Of a stretch of DNA of 64,000 nucleotides, positions 1-10,913 are shown piece by piece. Positions within the stretch are counted from its first letter, which is position 1. Every line of letters starts with the position of its first letter. The notes beneath the pieces were generated by a model that saw only the letters and a list, made by a program, of their open reading frames with translations, searched no databases and had not been told where the DNA came from. Origin of the DNA: Lepisosteus oculatus (lineage: Eukaryota > Chordata > Actinopteri > Semionotiformes > Lepisosteidae). Location: positions 72,663,722 through 72,727,721 of the forward strand of contig NC_090696.1 in assembly GCF_040954835.1 (NCBI RefSeq), read 5' to 3'. The position numbers and the translations under genes are program-made.

Positions 1-92
1 GCGTTGTACGCACTGCTTGCCAGGATAGGCTCCCCCACAGCTCTGTACTGGATAAGATGGTTAGAAAATGGGTGGATGGATGAAAAATGTTA
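1..92 (+). repeat. Tail of a fish dispersed repeat (LINE/SINE type)
   Basis: The text 'gccaggataggctcccccac' followed by 'tggataagatggttagaaaa' and 'gggtggatggatga' matches the 3' tail of a very common fish retroelement that ends in GGATGGATG repeats. Only the tail lies in the window. The family assignment (LINE or a SINE borrowing its tail) is from memory of similar repeats. Confidence 0.45.
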
Positions 93-255
93 TGAATAGT
101 AAAAACCAAACACTGTCTGACCCACAAAGCTTGCCATCATAGATGGAACTGGGAATCTGCTGTTGTATCGGCACATTCTGCAGGAGAGTATCACACCGTC
201 TATTTGTCAGCTGAAGCTGAGCCAAAAGTGGGTCATGCAGTAAGACTATGATCCT

Positions 256-467
256 AAAGGAACAAGTAATACGCTTATTCCATGCTGAAAAAAAGAAGAG
301 AGAAACAACGTTTCGGCCGTGGAGCCTTCTTCAGCTGTGAGCTCTTCTTCAGGTGTGGCCACCTTCTTCAGGTGTGAGCTCACACCTGAAGAAGGCTCCA
401 TGGCTGAAACGTTCTGTTTTCTCTCTTCTTTTTTTCAGCATGGAATAAACCTATTACTTGTTCCTTT
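256..467. repeat. Hairpin repeat, copy A (two inverted arms)
   Basis: The left arm starts AAAGGAACAAGTAAT and the right arm ends ATTACTTGTTCCTTT. Both arms carry the 'catgctgaaaaaaagaagag' block in opposite orientations, and the centre is a GAGCTC-containing palindrome flanked by copies of CACCTGAAGAAGG. Related single-arm copies occur at about 46166-46270 and 61367-61450. The right arm contains a pyrimidine tract followed by CAG (AG at 437-438) that resembles a 3' splice site. A 69-aa open frame across it is a by-product of the palindrome and is not called as a gene. Confidence 0.8.
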
Positions 468-2740
468 GCAGCCTACGCATGCTGACGCAGCTGCCCACCT
501 GAACTATGATCCTAAATACACAAGCTGATCTGCAACAAGATGACTGAAGAGGTACGTAATTTCACATTTTGGATTGGCCAAGTCAAAGTCTGAATCTAAA
601 TCCCGAGGCAATGTTATGGCAGGGGCTTGAAGCAAACTGTTTAAGCAAAGAAACCCTCAAATGTTACTGACTTTTGAAGCAGCTGTATATGGAAGAATGC
701 ACAATTCCTCAAGCAAGAGACTGATAAAAAGTTACAGGAAATATGTAATTGAAGTCACTGCCGCTGTATGATATATACTGTATAATATATATGAGAATAT
801 GGATCAGCCTACAGGTTTGACAATTTTTTGGCACTGTATACGTGTTACTGTAATACTTCAGTACAGTATTGATATAATTCACAGCTGGTTCTTTCAGGAA
901 ATGTCTAGTTTGCTATTTTAACAGTAACCTATCTCTTTTCCCTAACCTCCTTCAAACATCCAGTCAGTTTTCTATTTGCCTAAAGTTGAAATGAGGTATC
1001 AAACATCCCTTCTGGTCGGTGTTATTATTGTAGATCATACTACAAGTCAACATCTATGTGACATACCCCACAGAATTAAGATGAGGGTACATTTTTCTTT
1101 GCAGTTGCGTATGTTCTGTACTGGGAAGCATCATTTTCTCTACCTGTGATCCAATGTTCTGTGTGAATTGTGAATTATAGATAATCATCTCAACATTAAT
1201 CTATTTATTACTAGTATTTAAAATAATTTAAGCAGGTGAACTTAAGATTTTTTTGTACCATATATTACTTTGCAATACAAAGTTTGCGGAATTCATCATT
1301 GAAATAGAATGTTATACACTTCCTAAGAATACATATTTGATATTTACTGTATTTTAGTAAAAACTGCTGGATTGACGCAAAACATTTGATTTCATTCAGC
1401 AACTCAGTGATCCACATTCCCAGTCTTGAAGAGTAACAACTCTGTAGATTTTAAAAGGGTATTAGAATATTGATTTGACTTAAGACCTGGAAACAGCGGC
1501 AATATAAGAGAATTTTGGTTTTAATTGACTCAAGAGTTATCTGTCCAATCAATCAATTTGAATTAGAATCTCAGATTTAATGAATTCCAGAAGGCCCTTT
1601 GGCTCTCCAAATCCAGGTGTAAAAATCATCAGTACAGTTGAAATATTACATAAACAGTGAACACTGCGCAGTGACAAATATTTATAAAAAGAAGACGGAT
1701 ACAAGTGCCCCTTGTATACTGAACAATCGTGAATATTCGCAAAATACTGATAATTGTTGGCTGTTTAAAAGCCAGGAGCACTTAGCGCGCAAAACCATAT
1801 GACCAAGCCAATATTTCCCACTGCAGGTACAGCAGAGAAAAACAAGTCAGTGGTTGTGAGGATTATTGTTTGTAAGGACAGACTTACATTTGTCAATAAA
1901 ATTAATTTCCAGTCACACAAGCCCATCAGAAGATTGAAGGGGATTCCTTAGAGAGCTACAGTATAGTAGAAGGAAGCTTCGCATCTGCAAAGATGGTAAA
2001 AGAGTCCAGGTCTCTGTAATTTTTAAACCATTTTCCATTTAAACATTCTTGAGCCAAATGCATCAGAAAGTACAAAAAAACACAACTGCAACAGCAGCCA
2101 TCTTTAAGGATAATGTATATGAATAGCCCACTGGCTGCAAAGAGGCTTAAGGAAAGAATAAAAACAAAATAAAAACATTACACGATGGACAATTCTACGA
2201 ATATTGAGTGTTTGTCGGTACTGTTTAATTGGTAACGCGACATGTAAGAAACATTTAATCACAAGGGGGGGAAAACACTTGTAAAAAAAAACTTCTTAAA
2301 AGTCTGCTGTGTTTTTCATTTTTGTTTTAAAAAAAAGTGTTCGTTATGTAAGAAACCATGAAGTGAGAAACTTAGAAATTGTCCCGAGTATATCAACCGT
2401 GTGTAGCAAAGTGAAAAAAAAAATCCAGAATGATCAAAGTCTATTAAAAAAGAGGTGTTACGAATTCACCAGACAAGTTTACCGTCTATAACCGGAAACA
2501 TCTCACGCATGTGCAGAAGTAGTCTTACTCTGTGACATGGCTAGATACATTCTACTGGAAAAAAAGAGAGAGAAACGGTTTCATTAAGAAAAGGAGTCAG
2601 GAGCGCTTGATCTTTTTCATTAATACATTTACCAGAAGTTACCAGAAGAGCTTAATCAGAGCGGTGCGGAAAAGAAGCAGTCATTGAAGGATCTCAGAGT
2701 TGCTAAGAAAGAAAAGTACAAGAAAAGTCCGCCGATGCGA
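468..2740. other. Upstream flank of TNIP2, no gene recognised
   Basis: This is AT-rich sequence with short, unconvincing open frames. The segment 'gcccacctgaacta' at about 490-505 recurs after hairpin copy B (46256-46270), so the hairpin family extends slightly past the arms. I see no exon, RNA gene or other recognisable element in the rest. Confidence 0.5.
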
Positions 2741-2744
2741 CTGG

Positions 2745-2767
2745 GGGAAGTCCCGAAGGAAATCCCC
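2745..2767 (+). promoter_or_regulatory. Tandem NF-kappaB sites in the TNIP2 promoter
   Basis: GGGAAGTCCC (2745-2754) and GGAAATCCCC (2758-2767, whose reverse complement is GGGGATTTCC) both fit the consensus GGGRNNYYCC perfectly and are 3 bp apart. They lie about 180-200 bp before the TNIP2 start codon and about 45-65 bp before a TATA-like stretch (TATTATAC, 2810-2817). Binding and transcription start are inferred, not shown. Confidence 0.6.
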
Positions 2768-2944
2768 AGTAGGTACTGGAATATTATTTCGAAATTGTAT
2801 GTACCGATCTATTATACGGCTGACCCTTGTCTCTGGGAGATGTTCGTAGAGCCCTCAGTCGAATAAAAAGTTAGTGCGCGTCTCAAGTGAAGAACACAGC
2901 GAATTTTAACCTGGAATGCTGGAGGATTAGCGGAGGGACATCCG
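2768..2944 (+). promoter_or_regulatory. TNIP2 core promoter and 5'UTR
   Basis: The stretch has a TATA-like motif TATTATAC at 2810-2817. If it is used, transcription would start near 2840 and give a 5'UTR of about 100 nt. No upstream exon is needed, because the first coding exon begins with a good ATG and aligns with the human TNIP2 N-terminal coiled coil. The start site is an inference. Confidence 0.4.
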
Positions 2945-3331
2945 ATGTCGGCTCTTTCAGGTTGCGCAGAACGCCCGATCGCTGGATACAACCAAGCTGA
3001 TTCTCTGATGGAAAGCATAAAGCGAGAAAACGCGGCGCTCAAAACAAAACTACAGAGCTACAATACTTTAAACACGTTCTACCACGAAACGAATCAAGAA
3101 ATCGCCAAGTTAAGCCACCAGATGTGCCTGAAGGACAATATCATTGCTGACTTGAAGACAAGATTGGCCGCATACGAAAACACGACGGTTCATATGGGTG
3201 GAGAGGAACCTCTGGTTTTTGGACCTTCTAAATCCTTGTTCGAGAACCTGTGTCAAGAAATCGGTAAACTTAAGCATCAGCAGAGAGAGACCGAAAGAAG
3301 CGCTGATCGGCAATTGGGAAACATGAAACTA
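2945..3331 (+). CDS. TNIP2: TNIP2 exon 1 (residues 1-129)
   Basis: ATG at 2945 begins [11 protein letters not shown]. The stretch [16 protein letters not shown] aligns with human TLYHEAGQRLRRLQDQ. The exon ends AAACTA followed by the donor gtaagt, phase 0. The frame stays open past the donor, so the true end is set by the splice site. I chose this ATG because it is the first in the frame and gives a conserved N-terminal coiled coil; the residues before the homology are less certain. Confidence 0.88.
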
Positions 3332-6300
3332 GTAAGTGATTTCTTGGTGTATAATGTGTACATCTGCTGCTTAAGATGTTATAATACTGCAATAAAATGC
3401 ATTTTATTTGTAGCGGTTCCCCTGCTATTAGTAATAATTCCTTTTTTCTTATCTGAAAAATAAATATCTATATATATTAAACTAGTGGGTAATTTAATTA
3501 TGACTGTAAGCCGCTGTAAATTGAAAAGGATTGTAATTTTCTTGTGACGCAAATAGAAAGGGGGATTTCTGCAGCGTCTGATGTAGGATGTTAGGAAGTT
3601 TCATTATAGGCCAAATGGTTACGGCTATATTTCCAATTCCGCCTCGCTGAACAAAGATCATTTGGGTTATATTACAGTATCGGTATAGTTAATAAAATTA
3701 GGTATTTTTTTATATTTATGTCCAATATTTAATGCACTTCTCAACTGTAATTAGAGTAATTATTTAAAAAGTACACATTTTGAACTTGGGTTGGACTCTG
3801 CTGACCTAGTTTTATTATAATCGAAAAATAAACGGCTGAGTGAACTACACATTCTATAAACGTCTTCCAGCTTTTAGCGATGAACGCGAGTGTGTGTTAT
3901 ATTGCTTACAACTCTAATTTAATTCAACTCTATTGCTCGTCTTTTTAGTGCCTTAGACAAATATCTCAATATCGTAAAGGTTCAGACATTCAGCGAAATA
4001 ATTCATTTGCAATACTGAAACCGGAAGAGTAAAAACTTAAAACAAGCAACCTCCACTTTAGCTGGAAAAACTCAGTTTTTCCAAACCCCAAGAGCATTTC
4101 TCAGGGAAGAGCTGTATCATTTCATGGAAGGCACCGATTGGCAATGCTGGTGCTTTCACTAGAAACAAATGTGACTTGTTTATATGGTTTTTAAAGTTAT
4201 CATTTACATTCATAAGCGTCTGTAAACAGGGTAAATGCAAACAGAAAATCAAGATTGTTTTGTTGTTGTTTTCAAAAGTATCTTATCTGGTTTGGTTGTT
4301 TTGTTTTTACTTGTTAATTCGTTTGGTGATTTCTTCTGTTTCTCTGCCATCCCTTTATGCCAGAAAGTGCATGGAACCTATTTTTGAAAAAAGGACTGTT
4401 TTGAGTTTAGTGTCCTGCGTTTTTTTTTAATGCTATTAGCATGTTGTGTTTCAGGGAATGTTCATGTCTGTGATTCTGTATTCTTACAGTTTCATGATTA
4501 GATGAAGAAATATGTTGATGTAGATACAGCATATAGACTTAGTTGAACATATGCCATTACATGTTTACTTCATTTGACCACACTAGGTAGATCAATTGAC
4601 AAAAAAAAATATGTTCTCAAGGTGTTTGAACAAGCTAGCTTCTGTGCATATAGTTCCTGCAAGATAAGGGCATGACACTGAGAAATAAAAGAAAGCCTCC
4701 TTTATTTCAAATAATTTAGTAAGCAATGAATTTAAGATCATATACAGTACAGTGCAGAACTGAAGGTCAGCATCTCATCATTACTTTTCCCCAGTCTGTG
4801 TGTGGTCTGCATTGGACAGGAAAACATTTAAATTATGTGCTTTAAATAGATATAAAAACACACACAGCATAGGTATTCAAGATAAAACCACTCTTTATTT
4901 AAGATTAGCAACAAGCGTTTTATTTCTTGTAACTGTAAATCCCCACTCTCCGTGAATTTCAGGAGATTCAGGAACTGCAGCAGCAGCTGAGTGCCAAAGA
5001 GCAGGAAATCCAGAGAATCACCAGCAGGCCCCAGCACGAGAAGGACCTGGAGATCATGCAGCTGCAGCAGACCGTGGCGGAGAAGGACAGAGTCCAGGCC
5101 ACAAGGGCGGTCCTGTGCTACTCTCTCGCCGAGGAGGCTGAAAATCTCAGGGCCCAGCTGGGCGCCACTGTAGGCGTGTGTCAGCAGCTACTGCAGAGAC
5201 TGGAGAGGAAGCAGCAGAGGGAGGACTCCACCAGCAGTGCCACTCAATCAGAGCAGCCCAGAGAGGTACCTCAACCTGAGAGAAAGAGACCGTACAGCCC
5301 CTTATCATACACTGCTCTCAGCCTGCTGTAATACCACTGATGTACTCCGCGTGACTTTAGAGGAAATGTTAACATTATCCCAGCCAGAAAAAAATGCCAA
5401 TAAGGCAAACCAATTCCAGTCTTTGCAAAGCTTATATAGTTCTTGACTGTGATTGCTAATCCTTGGTTTCCTGTTTTGTATCTCTCCAGGGTGCGGATTC
5501 GTCAAATTCTGCTCAGCTTCAAGCCTTGATTTGCCGGCTACAGGAAGAAAACAAATCTCTGAAACAGCAAGTGGCATATGTAAGTCTGCCGTGCTCAGCC
5601 TGTTGTGTTATGGTGGTTACATCTTAAAAACATAGCAGGGCCAACGCGATGCACATGTTTCAAGGTAGAGAAAATACTCCCCTCTTCTTTTCTGATTAAT
5701 TAAATATTGGTTTATGATTACAAAATGATGGGATGAACCTTCGCCTACACATGATGACACAGCTCCCTGCTGAAACAAGTGTAAAGATTGTATAATGAAA
5801 TGTATATACTGTAGGTAAGGTATATAGGTGACTGTAAATAATATCCCCAAAACTGACCATGTTATCATATCTCTACGACAGGTAGAGAATTTGAACGCCA
5901 AGTGGCAGAAATACGACTCTAGCCGGGAGGAGTTTGTCAAAGGGCTGTGTCAGAAACTGAAGCAGCTGACTCCCCAGCCTGCTAATGCCAGCATGATGCA
6001 GCAGGAGATCGTGAGGCTGAACCGACTGCTGGAGGAGAAGATGAAGGAGGCTGCCAAGACAGAGGAGAACAGGAAACGAGACAGAGAGCAAATCCAAATG
6101 CTTGAGCAGCAGGTAATAATATAATACCTACTGCATAAGAAGGAGCCCTTCCTTCACTGGCCTCACTGTTGACAGTGAGGGACGCTTTGCACAGCTCTTG
6201 CAATCTCTCAGCTGTGTTGTTGATTCATCGTTGTTTTCCGGGATCTTGTTTTCCAGGTGCTAATTTATGCCGATGACTTCAAGTCCGAGCGAGCCGACCG

Positions 6301-7102
6301 AGAGCGGGCCCAGAGCAAAATACAGGACCTGCAGGAGGAGATAGTCAATCTCCAACTCCAGCTCAGGAGACAGGCAAGGATCTAGAAAGACCTAGGTTAA
6401 TATTCATCCATTTAGGAAATAAGAAATTGCATCAGTCCTAACATTAACCTAACCCATGGTTCCGCTTCCTATAGGTTTTTCCCCCCTAGATAACAAAAAA
6501 GGAAGGTGTGTTTTAAATACGAGTGAAGTAATGAAGTAAATATTTTAAAATGCGGATGTATTGCATCATGCTTAGTTTAATTGATTATTCGATTATTGAA
6601 CCATAACCAACCATAGTTTGGCTATATGCAACCATAAGCACAGGTAATATATACCCATTCTATTGAATATCAGATCTATTTCTGTGCACATTACCATCCA
6701 TTTCCCTTAAATAGGCTTAGGATCACTGGGAAACAGAACATTACCTATTGACAGGTTCATTGCTTTGCAATTGCACAGTCACTAAACTCAGTTAATAAGG
6801 ATGTGTTTTATTGGTTCATTTGCTAGGATTCCAGAGATCAAGCTACCTCATGCCGAATATGCATTGGACATAGAAACGTCGTTCGCATAGAAACGGATGC
6901 TGCTGAACCATTGCTGAGAAACAGCCCTGATCCACCGGGGGCAAAGCGATCCAATGATGAGGCTGCGCTGGAACCTGCAGTAACAATTAGGACTGAGTTC
7001 AGAGCCTCTGCTGACTTGCAGTGCCCAAGGTGCTTCATCTCTTACAGTGATGATCAGACAGCAGAATTCCTAAAACACTGTACAGAGTGTGCGGAGTTAT
7101 GA
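2945..7102 (+). CDS. TNIP2: TNIP2 (ABIN-2), TNFAIP3-interacting protein 2; full gene, 6 coding exons, 467 aa
   Basis: Cytosolic ubiquitin-binding adaptor. ABIN family proteins bind A20 (TNFAIP3), linear or K63 polyubiquitin and NEMO-containing complexes, and ABIN-2 also stabilises TPL2/MAP3K8 with p105, so it dampens NF-kappaB and supports ERK signalling. Exons join 2945-3331, 4963-5265, 5490-5579, 5882-6112, 6257-6373 and 6827-7102, all in phase 0. The protein is almost entirely coiled coil. The AHD1-type block starts near residue 261 ([18 protein letters not shown]). The UBAN/AHD2 core is at residues 338-357 ([19 protein letters not shown]), with the conserved DDF and ERADRE needed for ubiquitin binding. 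A C-terminal zinc finger has C-x2-C and H-x3-C (CPRC...HCTEC). Human TNIP2 is about 429 aa; the extra length is mainly N-terminal. The gene converges with FAM193A, as I recall for human 4p16.3. The last intron uses a GC donor. Confidence 0.95.
3332..4962 (+). other. TNIP2 intron 1
   Basis: A 1.6 kb AT-rich intron with donor gtaagt and acceptor gtgaatttcag. I see no embedded gene or recognisable repeat. The short open frames inside it lack any family resemblance. Confidence 0.75.
4963..5265 (+). CDS. TNIP2: TNIP2 exon 2 (residues 130-230)
   Basis: Acceptor gtgaatttcag and donor AGAGAG|gtacct, 101 codons in phase 0. It encodes a Gln-rich coiled coil beginning [19 protein letters not shown]. 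The segment [20 protein letters not shown] matches human SQPQHEREKEVVLLRRSMAE, and [18 protein letters not shown] matches human DVLCRSLANETHQLRRTL. These matches make the family assignment firm. Confidence 0.93.
5490..5579 (+). CDS. TNIP2: TNIP2 exon 3 (residues 231-260)
   Basis: Acceptor tctctccag and donor GCATAT|gtaagt, 30 codons in phase 0. It encodes [15 protein letters not shown], matching human IEKLQEENRLLKQKV immediately before the AHD1 block. Confidence 0.92.
5882..6112 (+). CDS. TNIP2: TNIP2 exon 4 (residues 261-337, AHD1 region)
   Basis: Acceptor ctacgacag and donor CAGCAG|gtaata, 77 codons in phase 0. It starts [19 protein letters not shown], matching human VEDLNAKWQRYNASRDEYV (the A20-binding homology region). 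It ends QIQMLEQQ, which leads into the UBAN motif in the next exon. [13 protein letters not shown] also matches human EISRLNRQLEEKI. Confidence 0.95.
6257..6373 (+). CDS. TNIP2: TNIP2 exon 5 (residues 338-376, UBAN core)
   Basis: Acceptor gttttccag, 39 codons in phase 0. It encodes the ubiquitin-binding UBAN core ([16 protein letters not shown]; human [16 protein letters not shown]). The donor is CAG|gcaagg, a GC rather than GT dinucleotide. Reading on instead of splicing meets an in-frame TAG within about 30 nt, and the GC junction joins cleanly to the next conserved exon. Confidence 0.93.
6827..7102 (+). CDS. TNIP2: TNIP2 exon 6 (residues 377-467, zinc finger, stop)
   Basis: Acceptor catttgctag. 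It begins DSRDQA (human DSREPDA), passes through a Pro/Ala/Asp-rich linker, and ends with the zinc finger [13 protein letters not shown]...HCTECAEL, the counterpart of human LQCPHCLQCFSDE...HVAEC. The stop TGA is at 7100-7102. Confidence 0.94.
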   Translation, partial: DSRDQATSCRICIGHRNVVRIETDAAEPLLRNSPDPPGAKRSNDEAALEPAVTIRTEFRASADLQCPRCFISYSDDQTAEFLKHCTECAEL

Positions 7103-8200
7103 CATGAAGAAATAACCGAAAGAAAACCCCACCCTATAGCTATCTTCAGAAAAGTAAAGCACTACGAGTCCGGCCTCAGTCCTTTGCGAAATAACAGCTG
7201 CTGTACTGTGGTCTAAAACAGCTACAATTTTATGCTTTTATTGCCTTTTAGTTGTTGTTTATGGCGACTTTTAGATACCATCAACATTTTCACATTACAG
7301 GTTACATAAAAGATATAGGTTAGACTGGAGCTTTGTTAAGTCAATTTCAGACTATTTCAAACGTATTTCTTAATACATCGTTTTATTGTACCCATTTATA
7401 CATTTTCTATCTCCTTTTCAAATCATTAAACTGATTTCATGAATGATGTGAAAATGAACTGACACTGTCATATGACATATTTATTTACCACATATTGCCA
7501 CAAACCAGTTTGTAGCAACATACTGTATACCTCACATAAACTGAATTGCTACAGGGTGGTCTATGTTCTGTAATCAATACTATGCTGTCCACCTTAAAGT
7601 CTTGAACGTTCTGCACTTTTCTTTTATGGACAGTGTGTTTTTAGTAAATAATAAGTAGTTTACAAAATATTTAATTTATACTTAATTTATTTTCAAGTGT
7701 ATTGTATGAATTAAGTTCATCACCTCTTTCTTCGTAATGGTGCTGTTAATGTTAATATTGTACATAGTAAATATTTTCTGAATATGTTGTTTGTTTTTAC
7801 TTGGAAAGTATGTCAGAGGTGAAAAACGTGAGTAATGTTTTGTTATTTGTACATGTTTTTGTGGTGTTAAACATCTGGGCATAGTTCCTACAAAGTTAAA
7901 ATTCCTGCCAGCATCTGGCTGTTCCCTGTTCATATATGTGAAATGATTTAAGTTGTAAAAATGTGGTTTCATCTTTGTACACAGAATATGACAAAAGAAA
8001 ATGTTTGTAATATGCTGTACAAAATGTCAGACTCTATACTGACATAATTTGAAATAGTTTTGCACTAATACTTTTTGTGACACGTCAAACTAATAATTGA
8101 TTTGTGATAGTTCAGAATAAGAGCGTATGTTTGATAAAACGTATTCGGTATTGCCATCTTGGAAATCATATTTTTATAATAAAATATTGAAGTTTAAGTC
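7103..8200 (+). other. TNIP2 3'UTR
   Basis: About 1.1 kb of AT-rich non-coding sequence runs from the stop codon to a canonical AATAAA at 8178-8183. No other gene is seen. Length and polyadenylation position are inferred. Confidence 0.6.
8178..8183 (+). terminator. Polyadenylation signal of TNIP2
   Basis: AATAAA in an AT-rich setting, about 1.08 kb after the stop codon. It is the best canonical signal in this part of the downstream sequence. Usage is not shown. Confidence 0.5.
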
Positions 8201-10910
8201 ACGTGCATGTGAATACAGTATGTACAGACACAAATAAGATATGTGGTATCTGATGTTGTGATACTTATTCATTGTCCTTCTCAGACATCAGTTGGAGAAC
8301 ATAGCATACCTATGAGACATGGCAGACACACCTAGGGATCAGAGGATCAGACTGAAGTAACAAATCATTTGTAAGCAGCATTTCCCCCTTTGAATTTACA
8401 AGAAACCTTAACCCAAAGCAATCAATATATTTAATTTCCTTTACATAACGCATAATGAGAGGCGTTAACAATGCAAAAAATGCTATTGATTCCAATACTC
8501 ATTTGTTGCATTTGTTCTCTCATTTGGTTTCAGTCCTTATCAAACTTGATTGCACTTCGGTTTCCTGGATCATAAGTTAGCTGGTGAAACTGGGAATGGA
8601 ATTCCTGGTTGCTGATGTGACTTGTACGTGAGAGACAAGAATAATTAAGGGTGGAAGAAATATCCTCATAGTAACATGAAGTAGATAGTTTTCACTGATA
8701 CCATTGTATGACTTAAGTGAATACCACCCCGAAACAATGGTGCTTTTGTGTTCACAGCAGTTCCAGGGCTGAATCCGAAAGTGAAATAACAAAGCATGTT
8801 TTAGAGGACTGGAGCAACAGAAGTGATAATTGGAAAAGAGCTGGGCATAGCCAGACCCTTTTAGGTGGGAAGACATTTATGTCCTACAAGCCTTTAGTGT
8901 AATATGGACTCTTCCATACATAAATGTAGTCATCTCTTTGTTCTTAACACTGAAAGTAATTATTTTAGGTGTTAAATATGGGGTCCCATGTCAAGTTGAA
9001 AACCTTTACAGAGACATTCTGAAGACACCCTACAAGCTAATGGAAAACTGGCATTGAAAACAACGCATGAAAAACTACATAAGTTGTTTGAAGTTTGCAT
9101 GAGGTGTGCTGGCTTTGCTACTGTATGCTTTCAAGTGCTGAAATACCTAAGCAAGCCAAAATGTACTAAAAAAACCCAAAACAGTATTGGCACGGAAGAG
9201 GAGCAATGATGCTTGCGAAGGTGTTAGATTGAACCACTGTAAAACTTTACCAAACAAATGTTATGCAAACATTTGCATAAAACATAGACCAATACAGACT
9301 TGTCACTAAAACTTGTTCTTAACAATCACGATTATGGGACAGAACAAGGTGAAAATTATATTTTAGTCTATCTCAGTGCACTGCTACAGTACAATGACGG
9401 TACTCAGCCACTGCAGAAACTGTACTTTTAGAGAGTGTCTGGAAAGCCAATGATTAAAGTAAAACTTTTTTTAAAAAGCTTGTCAAGACTTACTGTATGA
9501 GAGTTTTATCTTTATTCATCTGTAACCATAAGGACAGTGTACAGAAAGAAGTGAACTAATGCATGCCACATACAGTACATTTTCAGAAGTGAGGTGAGGC
9601 TTACTTTTTGACACGTATGAATGTGTAAGTTGATGAATAACATGATCGTACATGAAGAATTGGGAAACATGGAATGAGGAATGCAAGGTTAATTAGTAAG
9701 CAAACTGACCCACACTGAAAGTAAAGGGTGCAGACACACACCTAAAACAAGCAGAAAGCCATATGAACAATTTCTCTGTTCCCACTCATTCACTAATCTT
9801 CTGGGTGACATGCATTGCAATGGTCTCTCTATTCTCACAATTTCTGAAATACTTGTGCTGGCGTTGTTACTTATGGTTGAATTTATTGTTTGTATTTCAC
9901 AAGGTTGCTGGGTTTTCCATTATGACTTGCCTTGACAGTTTCCTTGGGATTATCCCTCTTGTTTTTTTCAACCACACCATGCTCTTAATAGTTATATTTA
10001 TTGAGCCCTTTCTGTGAAGTATTTGCCAGATAACGCCTTTATATACTGTATGTAGCATACAGGTAGTATTTAAGTAGGATGTTAAATTTTCAGAGCTATA
10101 TTCATATTTCTTAAATTACTTTGAGCGATGTTCAAAAGGTCTTTATATTAGCTTTCAACATCAGTCAGGAGGCACATTCGCCTGTGGGGAAAAAAATATT
10201 CACCTTTTCTTTGCTCTTGTCAGCTCTCTCACAGTAATATTCCTTTTTGAGTCAATATCTCCCACTATTGTTTTTTTTAACTGTGGGTTAAAATGATTTG
10301 ACACAGAGTTCTACATAACTCAGAAGAACGGCTCATTAGAGGGACATTTTCTGGAATTTCCACATCCTTATACATGCCATTTTGGATCACTTTTTTAAAA
10401 TCGTGCTTAGGTTATTGTACCAATACAACTGACAACTTCTCTCATAGAAAGTGTGGGAAAAAACTGACAATCCATTCGGTTTTCTCAGGTTGGACCTCAT
10501 GACTTCTGTGTAGGGCTCAGAGATAATGACATTGTGAAATTCGTTATCTTCTACCTACAAACAATATTTTTATCAACTCCTTTTTGTAATAAAACTTAAA
10601 TTTGGGGGGGATTTTTGGAAAATCTGTCATTCCCATTTCGAAATAGCACTCAAAGGTCACCAAAGTCATTAATATCAATATAAACTTTTAAATATTTGAA
10701 GAAATATGTGAGCCTTGATGTGCTTTATTGATCTTACTCCCATAATTGCCCCAATGTTTTCTCTACTTTCATGACAACTTCATATTGCTATAACTACTGT
10801 ATAATACTGAGCAACACTGAAGAGACTTATGTGAGACCTCATGTCTCACAGTCGCAGCGCGCCCGTTACCGTCAGGACGTACAGTATAGTGCGACACCCC
10901 AGCAACTCAT
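8201..10910. other. Intergenic, no gene recognised
   Basis: AT-rich sequence between the convergent genes. The only notable element is an inverted octamer-like pair at 9261-9280. The 84-aa hydrophobic open frame near 9763-10017 has no family resemblance and is not called. Confidence 0.55.
9261..9280. promoter_or_regulatory. Inverted pair of ATGCAAA (POU/octamer-like) sites
   Basis: TTATGCAAA and TTTGCATAA form a perfect 9-bp inverted repeat around a 2-bp CA spacer. ATGCAAA is the core of the octamer motif bound by POU factors. Such short matches occur by chance, so the function is only a possibility. Confidence 0.25.
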
Positions 10911-10913
10911 ATA

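Noticed and set aside
319..528. 69-codon frame over hairpin copy A
   Set aside because: Encoded by the palindrome itself (repeated Ser and Thr/Pro/Glu text); no sign of selection.
9763..10017. 84-codon hydrophobic frame in the intergenic region
   Set aside because: Looks membrane-like only because T-rich codons give Phe/Leu/Ile; no homology, promoter or splice signals.
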